This document shows positions 1 through 8,763 of a DNA stretch of 64,000 bases, one piece after another. The DNA is from Afifella pfennigii DSM 17143 (lineage in GTDB: Bacteria; Pseudomonadota; Alphaproteobacteria; Rhizobiales; Afifellaceae). Below the pieces are notes generated by a model. It was not told the DNA's origin. It worked only from the letters and a program-made list of their open reading frames with translations, and did not search any database. The translations under genes were made by a program, and so were the position numbers. The DNA lies in NCBI RefSeq assembly GCF_000688515.1, contig NZ_JHZK01000007.1, forward strand, positions 62,001 to 126,000, written 5' to 3'. Positions within the stretch are counted from its first letter, which is position 1. Every line of letters begins with the position of its first letter.

Positions 1-545
1 GTATCGGCCGCGAGGACTGCCTGTGGGCGGGACTTGCGACGCATGGCGTGGCCGGCGCGCGGTTCGATGAGGTGGTTCAAGCGCTTGCCTCGGAGACCGA
101 TACGCAGGCGGTGCTCGACAGCTTCGTGGAGCCGGGTGGCCCGTCGCAGCTTGCCGAGGATGCGCCGCGCATCGAAAAGGCCTTCTGCGCGTCGAGCGTG
201 GAAGAGATCGTCGCGCGGCTGGAGGCGATGCCGGATTGGCGGCGCGGCCAGAAGGCGCTGGAGGCGATGAGGCATAAATCGCCGACCAGCCTCAAGATCG
301 CCCTTCGCCAGATGCGGCTCGGCGCCGGGCTCGATTTCGCCGAGGCGATGCGCACCGAATACCGTATCGTGCACCGCGTGCTTGCGGGCCATGACATCTA
401 CGAGGGCATCCGCGCCCAGATCCTCGACAAGGACCGGGCGCCGAAATGGCGGCCGGGCTCTCTCGCGGAGGTGAGCGAGGCGGATATCGACGCCTATTTT
501 GCCCCGCTCGGAGATGAACTCGACCTGCCGGAGACGGCGCGATGA
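1..545 (+). CDS. 3-hydroxyisobutyryl-CoA hydrolase, C-terminal part
   Basis: The reading frame is open from the window edge (first full codon at 3) to TGA at 543-545, so only about 180 C-terminal residues of an expected 350 or so are present. It reads GLATH near the edge and later KSPTSLKIALRQ, a DKDRAPKW segment and YFAPLGDELDLP, which are hallmarks of the HIBYL-CoA hydrolase branch of the crotonase fold. The enzyme releases 3-hydroxyisobutyrate from its CoA ester in valine degradation. The next genes are a small membrane protein (4-base overlap) and mmsB, which oxidises the product, so the three look like one operon. The catalytic N-terminal half lies outside the window. Confidence 0.88.
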   Translation, partial: IGREDCLWAGLATHGVAGARFDEVVQALASETDTQAVLDSFVEPGGPSQLAEDAPRIEKAFCASSVEEIVARLEAMPDWRRGQKALEAMRHKSPTSLKIALRQMRLGAGLDFAEAMRTEYRIVHRVLAGHDIYEGIRAQILDKDRAPKWRPGSLAEVSEADIDAYFAPLGDELDLPETAR

Positions 546-952
546 GCGACGTGGTGGAACTCGTCGACGCGAAGGCTCAGCCGGGGCAGGCGACGCGTCA
601 TTACCTGCGCTTCGTGGCGCTTCTGTTTCTGGCGCTGGGGCTGTTTCGTGCCGCCGGTCTGATGGGGCTGTCTCCGGACGGGGAGCATTTCCTCGCCCTT
701 TCGCCGGCCTGGCGCACCGCGCTGGTGACGCTTTGTGTTCTCAATCTCCTGACTGCGGTCGGGCTCTGGGTGGGCGCGGCATGGGGGCCAGTGATCTGGG
801 CCGTCGCGGCGGTGGCGGAAGTCGCCATGTATACCGTGTTCAGAGACGTCTACGGCAGCGCGCCGAGCCAGGTGCTTCTGCATCTCGGCTTCTTCGGCCT
901 TTATCTGGCATTTCTTTTCGCCGATTGGCGCCGCTGGCGTCGGGAGGAATAG
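542..952 (+). CDS. small inner-membrane protein, DUF6163-like
   Basis: A 136-residue protein whose ATG overlaps the upstream stop (ATGA), implying translational coupling. After about 20 polar residues it has roughly four hydrophobic segments (around residues 20-40, 55-80, 82-98 and 108-124) and ends in a basic tail (DWRRWRREE). No catalytic motif is visible. The match to DUF6163 is from memory of length, topology and its setting between 3-hydroxyisobutyryl-CoA hydrolase and 3-hydroxyisobutyrate dehydrogenase in related bacteria; the function is unknown. It may have a membrane role tied to branched-chain acid catabolism, but that is inferred from position only. Confidence 0.75.
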   Translation: MSDVVELVDAKAQPGQATRHYLRFVALLFLALGLFRAAGLMGLSPDGEHFLALSPAWRTALVTLCVLNLLTAVGLWVGAAWGPVIWAVAAVAEVAMYTVFRDVYGSAPSQVLLHLGFFGLYLAFLFADWRRWRREE

Positions 953-966
953 AACGGGAGGGGAGT

Positions 967-1869
967 ATGGCACGCATTGCGTTTTTCGGCCTCGGCAATA
1001 TGGGCGCGCCGATGGCCCGCAACCTTGCGAAGGCCGGGCACGAGGTCGTCGGCTACGATGTCAGCGAGAAGGCCGTCTCGGCCTTCGTGGAGGCCGGCGG
1101 GCGGGCGGCGGGATCGCTTGCGGAGGCGGTGCGCGAGGCGGGTATCGTGGTTACGATGCTGCCGGCAGGGCCGCAGGTCGACGCGGTTTATCGCGGCGAG
1201 GGCGGTATCCTCTCCAGTGCCCGCCAGGGCACGCTTCTCATCGACTGCTCCACCATCGACGTCGCCACGGCCCGCGCCGTCGCCGCCACGGCGGCGGAGG
1301 CCGGCATGGCGATGCTCGACGCGCCGGTCTCCGGCGGCACGGGCGGCGCGGAGGCCGGCACGCTGACCTTCATGGTGGGCGGCGAGAAAGACGCCTTCGC
1401 CACGGCCGAGCCGCTGTTCCAGGCGATGGGCAAGACGATCGTGCATTGCGGCGCCTCCGGCACCGGCCAGGCGGCGAAGATGTGCAACAACATGATCCTC
1501 GGCATCTCCATGATCGGCGTGGCGGAGGCTTTCGGGCTCGCCGACCGGCTGGGGCTGGACCGCCAGAAGCTCTTCGACGTCTCCTCCAAATCCTCCGGCC
1601 AGTGCTGGTCGCTGACGACCTATTGCCCGGTTCCCGGACCAGTGCCGACCTCGCCGGCCAACCGCGACTACCAGGCGGGCTTCACCGCGGCGATGATGCT
1701 GAAGGATCTGAAGCTGGCCCGCGCGGCCGCCAGCGAGACGGGTGCGGCGGTGCCGCTCGGCTCGGGCGCGACAGAACTCTTTAACCTTTTTTGCGCCACC
1801 GGCGGCGGGGAAACAGACTTTTCCGGGATTTTCCGCTTCCTGGAGGGCCAAGTCCCTAAACAAATGTGA
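967..1869 (+). CDS. mmsB: 3-hydroxyisobutyrate dehydrogenase
   Basis: A 300-residue NAD-dependent dehydrogenase that oxidises 3-hydroxyisobutyrate to methylmalonate semialdehyde in valine breakdown. The N-terminal Rossmann motif is FFGLGNMGAPMA (about residues 6-17), the substrate loop is DAPVSGGTGGAEAG (from residue 118), and the catalytic lysine is in GQAAKMCNN (K171). Length fits the family. The frame is open far upstream, but the family N-terminus MARIAFFGLGNMG and the GGGAGG-type ribosome site just before 967 fix the start there. It follows the hydrolase and the small membrane protein in one operon. The gene ends at 1869, before the promoter region of ldtR. Confidence 0.93.
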   Translation: MARIAFFGLGNMGAPMARNLAKAGHEVVGYDVSEKAVSAFVEAGGRAAGSLAEAVREAGIVVTMLPAGPQVDAVYRGEGGILSSARQGTLLIDCSTIDVATARAVAATAAEAGMAMLDAPVSGGTGGAEAGTLTFMVGGEKDAFATAEPLFQAMGKTIVHCGASGTGQAAKMCNNMILGISMIGVAEAFGLADRLGLDRQKLFDVSSKSSGQCWSLTTYCPVPGPVPTSPANRDYQAGFTAAMMLKDLKLARAAASETGAAVPLGSGATELFNLFCATGGGETDFSGIFRFLEGQVPKQM

Positions 1870-1997
1870 AAATTTACCATTTCAAGCGCAAGCTTTCGTT
1901 CATCGTGACGCTTAAAGCTCCATTCAAATTGGCTCGCCTATGCTGCAAGCAAGGGTGGCAAGAACGCTACCGGCCAAGATGATAACGGAGAGGCGAC

Positions 1998-2513
1998 ATG
2001 TTGCTTGCAGAGAGGACGGCGCTTGCCTACGAGCAAGGCGATGCCGAGCCGGAGGATCTGAAGACCCTCTATCTTGACGCGCTGACGCTGGTGGAGCGCC
2101 TGCACCGGCGCCTGCTCGACGTCATCAAGGACGAGTTCGACCGCATGGGCCGATCCGACGTCAACAGCGTCCAGGCGCTGCTTCTGTTCAATATCGGCGA
2201 TGCCGAGCTGACGGCGGGCGAATTGCGCACGCGCGGCTATTATCTCGGCTCCAACGTCTCCTACAACCTGAAGAAGCTGGTGGATGCCGGCTACCTCTAT
2301 CACGAGCGCTCGCGCGTCGACCGGCGCTCGGTGCGCGTCTCGCTGACGGAGAAGGGCAAGGAAGTCGCCGAGATCGTCGACCGCCTCTACGAGCGCCACA
2401 TCTCCTCGGTGGAGAAGGTGGGCGGCGTCTCTGAGGACGATTTCAAGCGTCTCAACAAGACGCTGCACCGGCTTGAGCGATTCTGGACCGATCAGATCCT
2501 CTACCGCCTTTGA
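1998..2513 (+). CDS. ldtR: MarR-family regulator LdtR
   Basis: A 171-residue winged-helix regulator. The DNA-binding part reads ELRTRGYYLGSNVSYNLKKL (about residues 74-93), followed by a wing with RSRVDRRSVRVSLTEKG. This matches LdtR, described in Liberibacter and Sinorhizobium as a MarR regulator of the L,D-transpeptidase gene ldtP, and here the downstream gene is exactly such a transpeptidase. Known LdtR proteins control wall remodelling, stress tolerance and motility. The gene stands alone between a 128-base upstream gap and a strong terminator at 2545, so ldtP needs its own promoter. No LdtR operator could be defined by eye. Confidence 0.85.
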   Translation: MLLAERTALAYEQGDAEPEDLKTLYLDALTLVERLHRRLLDVIKDEFDRMGRSDVNSVQALLLFNIGDAELTAGELRTRGYYLGSNVSYNLKKLVDAGYLYHERSRVDRRSVRVSLTEKGKEVAEIVDRLYERHISSVEKVGGVSEDDFKRLNKTLHRLERFWTDQILYRL

Positions 2514-2544
2514 GCGATCGCCGCTTCCGTAGCTGCTCTTGATG

Positions 2545-2578
2545 AAAGGGCCCGGCGCGTCCGGGCCCTTTCTCTTTC
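2545..2578 (+). terminator. rho-independent terminator after ldtR
   Basis: An 11-bp perfect stem (2545-2555 with 2561-2571) around a 5-base loop, followed by a pyrimidine-rich tract (TTCTCTTTC). It lies 31 bases after the ldtR stop and separates ldtR from ldtP. Confidence 0.85.
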
Positions 2579-2795
2579 GTGTCGGGTGCTGCCATCACGG
2601 ATTGGCCATAAAACCATGGAAGAAAACGGGAAGCGGGTGGAGCTGCGATTCGCCAAGCCGATTCTCGGCGCAGCGGGCAAGGAGAGGCCCGTGGAAGGTT
2701 TGTAGCCGGGTGCCCGCATGGTAGACGGGAATCGGCCTGTTCGGAGTTCCCCGTTTCGAACCGCATCGCGACCGACAAGAGGCACACTTTTCAAT

Positions 2796-4052
2796 ATGAG
2801 CCCATTCTCGCTCCTGCGACCCATCCTCTGCGCCGCGGCGCTCAGCATGCCCGTCGCCGCCCTGGCGCAGAACGCCGCCACACCCGTCAACCAGTCGGAA
2901 TGGGCCGATACCTTCGATAGCGGGCCGCGTACCGCGCCGACGGTGGCCAGCAACGTGCCGGTTCTGTCGCCCTACACGCTGCCGGCGATGGACCAGGCGA
3001 TCGAATGGTATCAGGGCCTCGTGGATGCCGGCGGCTGGGTTCAGGTGCCGGCCGACACGGTGCTGAAGATCGGCATGCGCCATCCCAACGTCCTGGCGCT
3101 GCGCCAGCGGCTCGTCGCCTCCGGCGATCTGCGGCAGGTGACGGGGGCGGGCGATGCCTTCGATTCCTACGTGCAGGCCGCCGTCATGCGCTTTCAGGAG
3201 CGGCACGGCATTCCCGCCGACGGCATGGTCGGCCCCAGCACCTTCGCAGCTCTCAACGTTCCGGCGCATGTGCGCCTGGGGCAGCTTAAGACCAACCGCG
3301 AGCGCATCGCGCCGATGAAGGACGCGGTCGAGCGTTACGTCATGGTCAACGTGCCCGGCGCTCAGATCGAGGTGGTGGAGGGCGGCCGGGTGGTCTCGCG
3401 CCATACCGCCGTCGTCGGCAAGGTCGACCGGCAGACGCCGCTTCTGTCGAGCCGCATCCACGAGATCAATTTCAATCCCTACTGGACGGTGCCGCGCTCC
3501 ATCATCCGCAAAGACCTCATCCCGAAGATGCAGAAGCAGCCGAGCTATCTGACGGACAACCGCATCCGCATCTTCAACCAGCAGGGCGAGGAGATCCCGC
3601 CGAGCCAGGTGAACTGGAACAGCGACGAGGCGGTCAACTACATGTTCAAGCAGGATCCGGGCGACCAGAACTCGCTCGGCTCCGTGCGCATCAACTTCCA
3701 TAACCCGCATGCGGTGTTCCTGCACGACACGCCCTCCAAGGGATTGTTCGGCTCCGACTACCGCTTCGAATCCTCCGGCTGCGTGCGCGTCATGAATGTG
3801 CGCGAGCTGGTCGCCTGGGTGCTGCGCGGCAATGGCTATACCCGCGCCACGGTGGATCAGGCGATCCGCTCCGGCGAGCGGTTGGACGTGAAGGTGGAAA
3901 ACCCGCCGGCACTGTTCACGGTGTATTTCACCGCCTGGACGACCGGCGACGGCGTCGTGCATTTTCGCGACGACATCTACAACTTCGACGGCCCCGGCGT
4001 GATGGCGCTCAATCAGCCGGCCGAGTTGATCGGCTCTCCGGTGCCGCAATAG
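2796..4052 (+). CDS. ldtP: L,D-transpeptidase LdtP (YkuD domain, peptidoglycan-binding domain)
   Basis: A 418-residue periplasmic enzyme that forms 3-3 crosslinks in peptidoglycan or attaches proteins to it. A signal peptide (residues 1-25, ending ALAQ) precedes a peptidoglycan-binding domain (about 92-155) and a YkuD domain (about 178-335). The active-site region has the histidine in FLHDTP (H310) and the cysteine in SSGCVRV (C329). The start at 2796 is chosen because it directly precedes the signal peptide; the frame extends to 2718 but that extension has no signal sequence. It follows its likely regulator ldtR and ends at a terminator. Confidence 0.9.
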   Translation: MSPFSLLRPILCAAALSMPVAALAQNAATPVNQSEWADTFDSGPRTAPTVASNVPVLSPYTLPAMDQAIEWYQGLVDAGGWVQVPADTVLKIGMRHPNVLALRQRLVASGDLRQVTGAGDAFDSYVQAAVMRFQERHGIPADGMVGPSTFAALNVPAHVRLGQLKTNRERIAPMKDAVERYVMVNVPGAQIEVVEGGRVVSRHTAVVGKVDRQTPLLSSRIHEINFNPYWTVPRSIIRKDLIPKMQKQPSYLTDNRIRIFNQQGEEIPPSQVNWNSDEAVNYMFKQDPGDQNSLGSVRINFHNPHAVFLHDTPSKGLFGSDYRFESSGCVRVMNVRELVAWVLRGNGYTRATVDQAIRSGERLDVKVENPPALFTVYFTAWTTGDGVVHFRDDIYNFDGPGVMALNQPAELIGSPVPQ

Positions 4053-4074
4053 GCGGCCGGGATAGGCTGCAGGC

Positions 4075-4108
4075 AGCCCCGGTGCGCCAAGCGCTCCGGG
4101 GCTTTTTT
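4075..4108 (+). terminator. rho-independent terminator after ldtP
   Basis: Stem 4075-4082 with 4096-4103, extended by a GCGC/GCGC pairing around a CAA loop, followed by a run of six T at 4103-4108. It lies 22 bases after the ldtP stop and separates it from glyA. Confidence 0.85.
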
Positions 4109-4254
4109 GTGAGGGCCGCCGCGCCGGCATGAGCGCCCGGCATGGGAGGCCGGCGGGGCCGCGTCCTTCCCGTGCCGGGGCTTCTGTGTTATCGCCCGCC
4201 AGAGCCGGGGCGCAGAACGCCGCCGGCCACCGCCAGCCAATGGAAATTCTGCCC

Positions 4255-5559
4255 ATGCAAGATGCCGCCCGCGTGACCGCCTTGCCGTCGCGATTCTTCT
4301 CCGCCTCGCTGAAGGAGGCGGATCCAGCCATCGCCGATGCCATCAAGGCCGAGCTCGGCCGCCAGCAGCACGAGATCGAGCTGATCGCCTCGGAGAACAT
4401 CGTCTCGCGCGCCGTTCTGGAGGCGCAGGGCTCGGTGCTGACGAACAAATACGCCGAGGGCTATCCGGGCCGGCGCTATTATGGCGGCTGCCAGCATGTG
4501 GACGTGGCGGAGAACCTGGCGATCGAGCGGGTGACGCAGCTGTTCGGTTGCGGTTTTGCCAATGTGCAGCCCAATTCCGGCAGCCAGGCGAACCAGGCCG
4601 TGCTCCTGGCGCTGGCGAGCCCGGGCGACACCATCCTCGGCCTCAGCCTCGACGCCGGCGGGCATCTCACCCACGGCGCCAAGCCGAACCTTTCCGGCAA
4701 GTGGTTCAACGCCGTGCAGTACGGCGTGCGCCAGCAGGACGGACGCATCGACGAGGCGCAGCTGGAGGAGCTGGCCGTCACCCACAAGCCGAAGATCATC
4801 ATCGCGGGCGGCTCGGCCTATAGCCGGGTGATCGATTTCGCCAAGTTCCGCGAGGTCGCCGACAAGGTCGGCGCCTATCTGATGGTCGACATGGCGCATT
4901 TTGCCGGCCTCGTCGCCGGCGGCCAGCATCCGAACCCGTTCCCGCATGCGCATGTGGTGACCTCCACCACCCACAAGACGCTGCGCGGGCCGCGCGGCGG
5001 TCTCGTCCTCACCAACGACGAGGCCATCGCCAAGAAGATCAACTCCGCCGTCTTTCCGGGCCTGCAGGGCGGGCCGCTGATGCATGTCATCGCGGCCAAG
5101 GCCGTGGCCTTCGGCGAGGCGTTGAAGCCGGAGTTCAAGGTTTACGCGAAGAACGTCGTGGAAAACGCCAAGACGCTTGCCGAAACGCTGCAACGCGGCG
5201 GCTGCGATATCGTCTCCGGCGGTACCGACACGCATGTCCTGCTTGTCGATCTGAGGCCCAAGGGACTGACCGGCAAGGCCACCGAGGCGTCGCTCGGGCG
5301 TGCCTATATCACCTGCAACAAGAACGGCGTGCCCTTCGATCCGGAGAAGCCGACCATCACCTCCGGCATCCGCCTCGGCTCGCCGGCGGCCACCTCGCGC
5401 GGCTTTACCGCGGCGGAGTTCGCCGAGGTTGGCGAGATGATCGTGGAGGTCCTCGACGGGCTGAAGGCCAATGGCGAGGAAGCCAACGGTACGGTGGAAG
5501 AGGCGGTGCGCCAGCGCGTCAAGGCGCTGACGGCGCGCTTTCCCATCTACCAGGAATAA
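4255..5559 (+). CDS. glyA: serine hydroxymethyltransferase
   Basis: A 434-residue PLP enzyme that interconverts serine and glycine and charges tetrahydrofolate with one-carbon units. Visible family motifs are [10 protein letters not shown], the [15 protein letters not shown] block, the PLP lysine in [14 protein letters not shown] (K241) and the C-terminal [14 protein letters not shown]. The frame is open to 4129; ATG at 4240 and 4255 are both possible, and 4255 gives the usual family length. It starts a run of closely packed genes leading to nrdR and the riboflavin genes, all needing one-carbon or nucleotide precursors. The stretch from 4053 to 4254 holds the ldtP terminator and no recognised riboswitch. 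Confidence 0.95.
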   Translation: MQDAARVTALPSRFFSASLKEADPAIADAIKAELGRQQHEIELIASENIVSRAVLEAQGSVLTNKYAEGYPGRRYYGGCQHVDVAENLAIERVTQLFGCGFANVQPNSGSQANQAVLLALASPGDTILGLSLDAGGHLTHGAKPNLSGKWFNAVQYGVRQQDGRIDEAQLEELAVTHKPKIIIAGGSAYSRVIDFAKFREVADKVGAYLMVDMAHFAGLVAGGQHPNPFPHAHVVTSTTHKTLRGPRGGLVLTNDEAIAKKINSAVFPGLQGGPLMHVIAAKAVAFGEALKPEFKVYAKNVVENAKTLAETLQRGGCDIVSGGTDTHVLLVDLRPKGLTGKATEASLGRAYITCNKNGVPFDPEKPTITSGIRLGSPAATSRGFTAAEFAEVGEMIVEVLDGLKANGEEANGTVEEAVRQRVKALTARFPIYQE

Positions 5560-5577
5560 CGCGAGAGGCGGACCGGC

Positions 5578-6090
5578 ATGCGCTGTCCCTATTGCGGGTC
5601 CGACAACACCCAGGTGAAGGATTCGCGCCCCACCGAGGATGGCAACGCCATCCGCCGGCGGCGCGTCTGCAGCGATTGCGGCGGCCGCTTCACCACCTTC
5701 GAGCGGGTGCAACTGCGCGAGCTCACCGTGGTCAAGAAATCCGGCCGGCGCGTGCCCTTCGATCGCGACAAGCTGATGCGTTCCGTCCAGGTGGCGGTGC
5801 GCAAGCGCGACGTCGATCCGGAGCGGGTGGAGCGCATGGTCTCCGGCATCGTGCGGCAGCTGGAATCGCGGGGCGAGGCGGAAATACCTTCCAGCGATAT
5901 CGGCGTCCTGGTCATGGAGGGGCTGCGCAATCTCGACGACGTCGCCTATGTGCGCTTTGCCTCCGTCTATCGCGATTTCCGCGAGGCGAAGGATTTCGAG
6001 GAGCTTCTGACGGAGATTTCCGGGCGTGGGCGCGAGGAGCGCGACCTGGAAACGCCGCAACGACCGCGCCTTCCCGAAGACGATGTCTGA
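5578..6090 (+). CDS. nrdR: transcriptional repressor NrdR
   Basis: A 170-residue repressor of ribonucleotide reductase genes that senses ATP/dATP. The N-terminal zinc ribbon has cysteines C3, C6, C31 and C34 with the typical RCPYCG and [14 protein letters not shown] text, followed by an ATP-cone domain (about residues 49-139) beginning [15 protein letters not shown]. The C-terminal 30 residues are charged and not conserved in the family. It sits 18 bases after glyA and overlaps the ribD start by 8 bases. The order glyA-nrdR-ribD is common in alphaproteobacteria. Confidence 0.95.
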   Translation: MRCPYCGSDNTQVKDSRPTEDGNAIRRRRVCSDCGGRFTTFERVQLRELTVVKKSGRRVPFDRDKLMRSVQVAVRKRDVDPERVERMVSGIVRQLESRGEAEIPSSDIGVLVMEGLRNLDDVAYVRFASVYRDFREAKDFEELLTEISGRGREERDLETPQRPRLPEDDV

Positions 6091-7186
6091 AGCTGAGGGG
6101 GCGCTCGACGCCCGCTTTCTTGCCGCGGCGATCCGCCTTGGCCGGCTGTCGCTCGGCGAGACGGCCCCCAATCCGGCCGTCGGCGCCATTCTCGTCAAGG
6201 ACGGAAAGGTGGTCGGGCGCGGGCGCACCGCGCTCGGCGGAAGACCGCATGCGGAGACCGTGGCGCTGGCGAGGGCCGGCGAGAAGGCGCGCGGCGCCAC
6301 GCTCTATGTCTCGCTGGAGCCTTGCAACCATTTCGGCCTGACGCCGCCCTGCACGGAAGCCGTGGTGCGGGCGGGCGTCGGGCGCGTGGTGGTCGGCCTC
6401 GGCGACCCTGATTCGCGCGTCGCCGGAAAGGGCATCGCGGCATTGCGGCAGGCCGGCATTGAGGTATGCGAGCGCTTCGATCCGGCGGCGGGGGAGGCGC
6501 ATCGCGGCCATATCTCCCGCCTGACGAAGGCGCGGCCCTTCGTGACGCTGAAGCTTGCCGTCTCCGCCGACGGCGCCATCGGGATTACGGGCAAGGGCCA
6601 GGTCGCCGTGACCGGAGAGATCGCCCGGCGCCACGTCCACGCCTTGCGCGCGCGCGTCGATGCGATCCTGGTCGGCGCCGGCACGGTCCGCGACGACGAT
6701 CCGGCGCTCACCTGCCGGCTGCCCGGACTGGCGCATCGCTCGCCGATCCGCCTCGTTCTCAGCGCTTCCGGCAAGGTGCCGGAGGAGGCCGGTCTCTTCC
6801 GCGAAGGCCCGCCGACCTGGCTCATCTCGGCGGACGAACCGCCGCCGGGGCTGGCGGCGAGGATGCGCGGCAAGCGGAGCGGCCTGCGCCGGCTGGCGAT
6901 CGAAAAGGGCGAGGAGGCGATACCCTCCGCGCTCGGTCTGCTCGCGGTGGAGGGCATCACCTCGCTGCTGGTGGAAGGCGGCGCGAGGACGGCCGCCGCC
7001 TTTTTGCAAGCCGATTGCGTCGACGAGGTACTGTTGTTCCAAAGCCCCGCCGAGCTCGGGGCCGGCGGCGTTCCGGCGCTTGCCGGCATGGAGCTTTCTG
7101 CCATAACGCAGAGCGCGAAATTCAACCGCGTCGGCCGCCGCCGCTTCGGCGAGGACATGCTGACGCGCTACCTACGGGCAGGCTGA
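6083..7186 (+). CDS. ribD: bifunctional pyrimidine deaminase/reductase RibD
   Basis: A 367-residue riboflavin enzyme that deaminates and then reduces the pyrimidine product of GTP cyclohydrolase II. The N-terminal deaminase domain has the zinc ligands in [10 protein letters not shown] and [15 protein letters not shown]; the C-terminal reductase domain begins [16 protein letters not shown] and contains [13 protein letters not shown] and [13 protein letters not shown]. The ATG at 6083 overlaps the end of nrdR and gives family length; the open frame to 6026 lies inside nrdR. The stop overlaps the ribE start (TGATG). The pathway continues with ribE and ribH. Confidence 0.95.
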   Translation: MSEAEGALDARFLAAAIRLGRLSLGETAPNPAVGAILVKDGKVVGRGRTALGGRPHAETVALARAGEKARGATLYVSLEPCNHFGLTPPCTEAVVRAGVGRVVVGLGDPDSRVAGKGIAALRQAGIEVCERFDPAAGEAHRGHISRLTKARPFVTLKLAVSADGAIGITGKGQVAVTGEIARRHVHALRARVDAILVGAGTVRDDDPALTCRLPGLAHRSPIRLVLSASGKVPEEAGLFREGPPTWLISADEPPPGLAARMRGKRSGLRRLAIEKGEEAIPSALGLLAVEGITSLLVEGGARTAAAFLQADCVDEVLLFQSPAELGAGGVPALAGMELSAITQSAKFNRVGRRRFGEDMLTRYLRAG

Positions 7187-7797
7187 TGTTTACCGGCATC
7201 ATCACCGATATCGGCGAGGTCATCCGCGTGGAGGAACTCGCCGCCGGGCGGCGGTTTCGCCTCGCCACTTCCTACGATCCGGAGACGATCGCCATCGGCG
7301 CCTCCATCGCCTGCGGCGGACCCTGCCTGACGGTGGTGGAGAAGGGCGAAGGCGAGGCGGCGAGCGGCGGCAGGCCGTGGTTCGCCGTGGAAGCTTCCAG
7401 CGAGACGCTGGCGCGCACGACGACCGGCAATTGGGCACCGGGAAGGCGGGTCAACCTGGAGCGGGCGCTGAAAGCCAGCGACGAGCTCGGCGGGCATATC
7501 GTCACCGGCCATATCGACGCCATCGCCACGATCGAGGAGCGGCGAGGGGAGGGCGATATGGCGGAGTTCCGCTTCGCCGCGCCGGAGAACCTTTCCCGCT
7601 TCATCGCCGAGAAGGGCTCGGTGGCGCTCGATGGCACCTCGCTGACGGTGAACGCCGTGGACGGGGCGCGCTTTTCAGTCATGATCATTCCGCACACGCT
7701 CGCCATCACCACCTGGGGCGAGCGGCAGGCGGGCGATCAGGTCAACCTTGAGATCGACCTCGTGGCGCGCTACCTCGAGCGCCTGCGCAGCGGATAG
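7186..7797 (+). CDS. ribE: riboflavin synthase, alpha subunit
   Basis: A 203-residue protein that dismutates two 6,7-dimethyl-8-ribityllumazine molecules to riboflavin. It starts with the family signature [12 protein letters not shown] and shows the internal duplication of the family: each half has a lumazine-binding barrel, the first with CGGPCLTVVE and the second with DGTSLTVNAVDG. GHIVTGHID in the middle is the usual junction motif. The start overlaps the ribD stop by one base. Its partner, lumazine synthase ribH, follows after 22 bases. Confidence 0.95.
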   Translation: MFTGIITDIGEVIRVEELAAGRRFRLATSYDPETIAIGASIACGGPCLTVVEKGEGEAASGGRPWFAVEASSETLARTTTGNWAPGRRVNLERALKASDELGGHIVTGHIDAIATIEERRGEGDMAEFRFAAPENLSRFIAEKGSVALDGTSLTVNAVDGARFSVMIIPHTLAITTWGERQAGDQVNLEIDLVARYLERLRSG

Positions 7798-7819
7798 GCC
7801 GCTGACAAGAAACGGGTAA

Positions 7820-8272
7820 ATGAGCGATTTTCTGATCATCGAGGCGCGGTTCTACGAGGACCTCGCCGACGAGCTTGTGCGTGGCGCAAGCGGGGCGCTG
7901 AAGGAGCGTGGCCACAGCTTCGAGCGGATTGCCGTGCCGGGCGTCCTGGAAGTGCCGGGCGCGCTCGCCATGGCGCTGGCGGCGGCACAGAAGGGCAGCC
8001 TTCGCGCCTATGACGGCTATGTGCTACTGGGCTGCGTCATCCGCGGCGAGACCTCGCATTACGACATCGTGGCCAACGAATCGGCGCGCGTGGTGATGGA
8101 GCTCGTCGCCCGCCACGGGCTGGCCCTCGGCAACGGCATCCTGACGGTGGAGAACGCCGCGCAGGCCTGGGCCCGCGCCGGCGTGGAGGCGAAGAACAAG
8201 GGCGCGACCGCCGCGGCGGCCGCATGCGACATGCTGGAACTGAAGAAGAGGTGGGGTCTTGCCGCAGGCTGA
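7820..8272 (+). CDS. ribH: 6,7-dimethyl-8-ribityllumazine synthase
   Basis: A 150-residue enzyme that condenses the ribityl-pyrimidine with 3,4-dihydroxybutanone phosphate. Motifs visible: IIEARFYEDL at the N-terminus, VPGVLEVPGALAMAL, LLGCVIRGETSHYDIVANE (phosphate and substrate binding) and the GNGILTVENAAQAWARA region. Length matches the short alphaproteobacterial form. It precedes nusB with a 14-base overlap, so the two are translationally linked, a common arrangement in proteobacteria. Confidence 0.95.
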   Translation: MSDFLIIEARFYEDLADELVRGASGALKERGHSFERIAVPGVLEVPGALAMALAAAQKGSLRAYDGYVLLGCVIRGETSHYDIVANESARVVMELVARHGLALGNGILTVENAAQAWARAGVEAKNKGATAAAAACDMLELKKRWGLAAG

Positions 8273-8756
8273 GCCCGAAGGGGCAAGCAAGGCTGCCAAT
8301 CAGCGCGGCGCCGCCAGGCTCGCCGCCGTGCAGGCGCTCTATCAGATGGATGTGGGCGGCGTGAGCCTGCCGCGCGTGGTGGCCGAGTTCGAGACCTACC
8401 GGCTCGGACAGGAACTGGAGGGCGTCAAGCTGAAGGAGGCGGACGCGGCCTTCTTCCGCCTGCTCGTCGCCGGCGTCGTCGCCGACCAGACGGTGATCGA
8501 CCCCATCATCCACGCCACGCTGCCGCCGACCTGGCCGCTTTCGCGGCTCGACGTGACGCTGCGCGCGCTTCTGCGCTGCGGCGTCTACGAGCTGCGCTCG
8601 CGCCGCGACGTGCCGGCCCGCGTCGTCATCTCCGAATATCTCGACGTGGCGCATGCCTTCTTCGACAACGACAAGCCGGGGCTGGTGAACGCCGTCCTCG
8701 ACAAGGTGGCGCACGATCTGAGGCCGGAGGAATTCGACCCAGCGTTGACCGGCTGA
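8259..8756 (+). CDS. nusB: transcription antitermination factor NusB
   Basis: A 165-residue RNA-binding protein of the rRNA antitermination complex, acting with NusE on boxA. The helical core begins ARLAAVQALYQMDVGG and ends with RVVISEYLDVAHAFFDNDKPGLVNAVLDKVA, both typical. The only start giving the conserved N-terminus is TTG at 8259, inside the end of ribH and preceded by a purine-rich GAAGAAGAGG; the first ATG in frame (8346) would delete the first helix. The rare start and overlap suggest low, coupled translation. Confidence 0.92.
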   Translation: MPQAEPEGASKAANQRGAARLAAVQALYQMDVGGVSLPRVVAEFETYRLGQELEGVKLKEADAAFFRLLVAGVVADQTVIDPIIHATLPPTWPLSRLDVTLRALLRCGVYELRSRRDVPARVVISEYLDVAHAFFDNDKPGLVNAVLDKVAHDLRPEEFDPALTG

Positions 8757-8763
8757 TCCTGCC

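Noticed and set aside
499-966. Long N-terminal extension of the mmsB frame
   Set aside because: It overlaps two convincing genes in another frame, and the family N-terminus and ribosome site place the start at 967.
1870-1997. LdtR operator or promoter in front of ldtR
   Set aside because: Several weak -10-like boxes and partial inverted repeats were seen, but none is shared with the ldtP upstream region well enough to call.
4109-4254. Possible glycine or SAM riboswitch in front of glyA
   Set aside because: No conserved riboswitch core could be found; the gap holds mainly the ldtP terminator.
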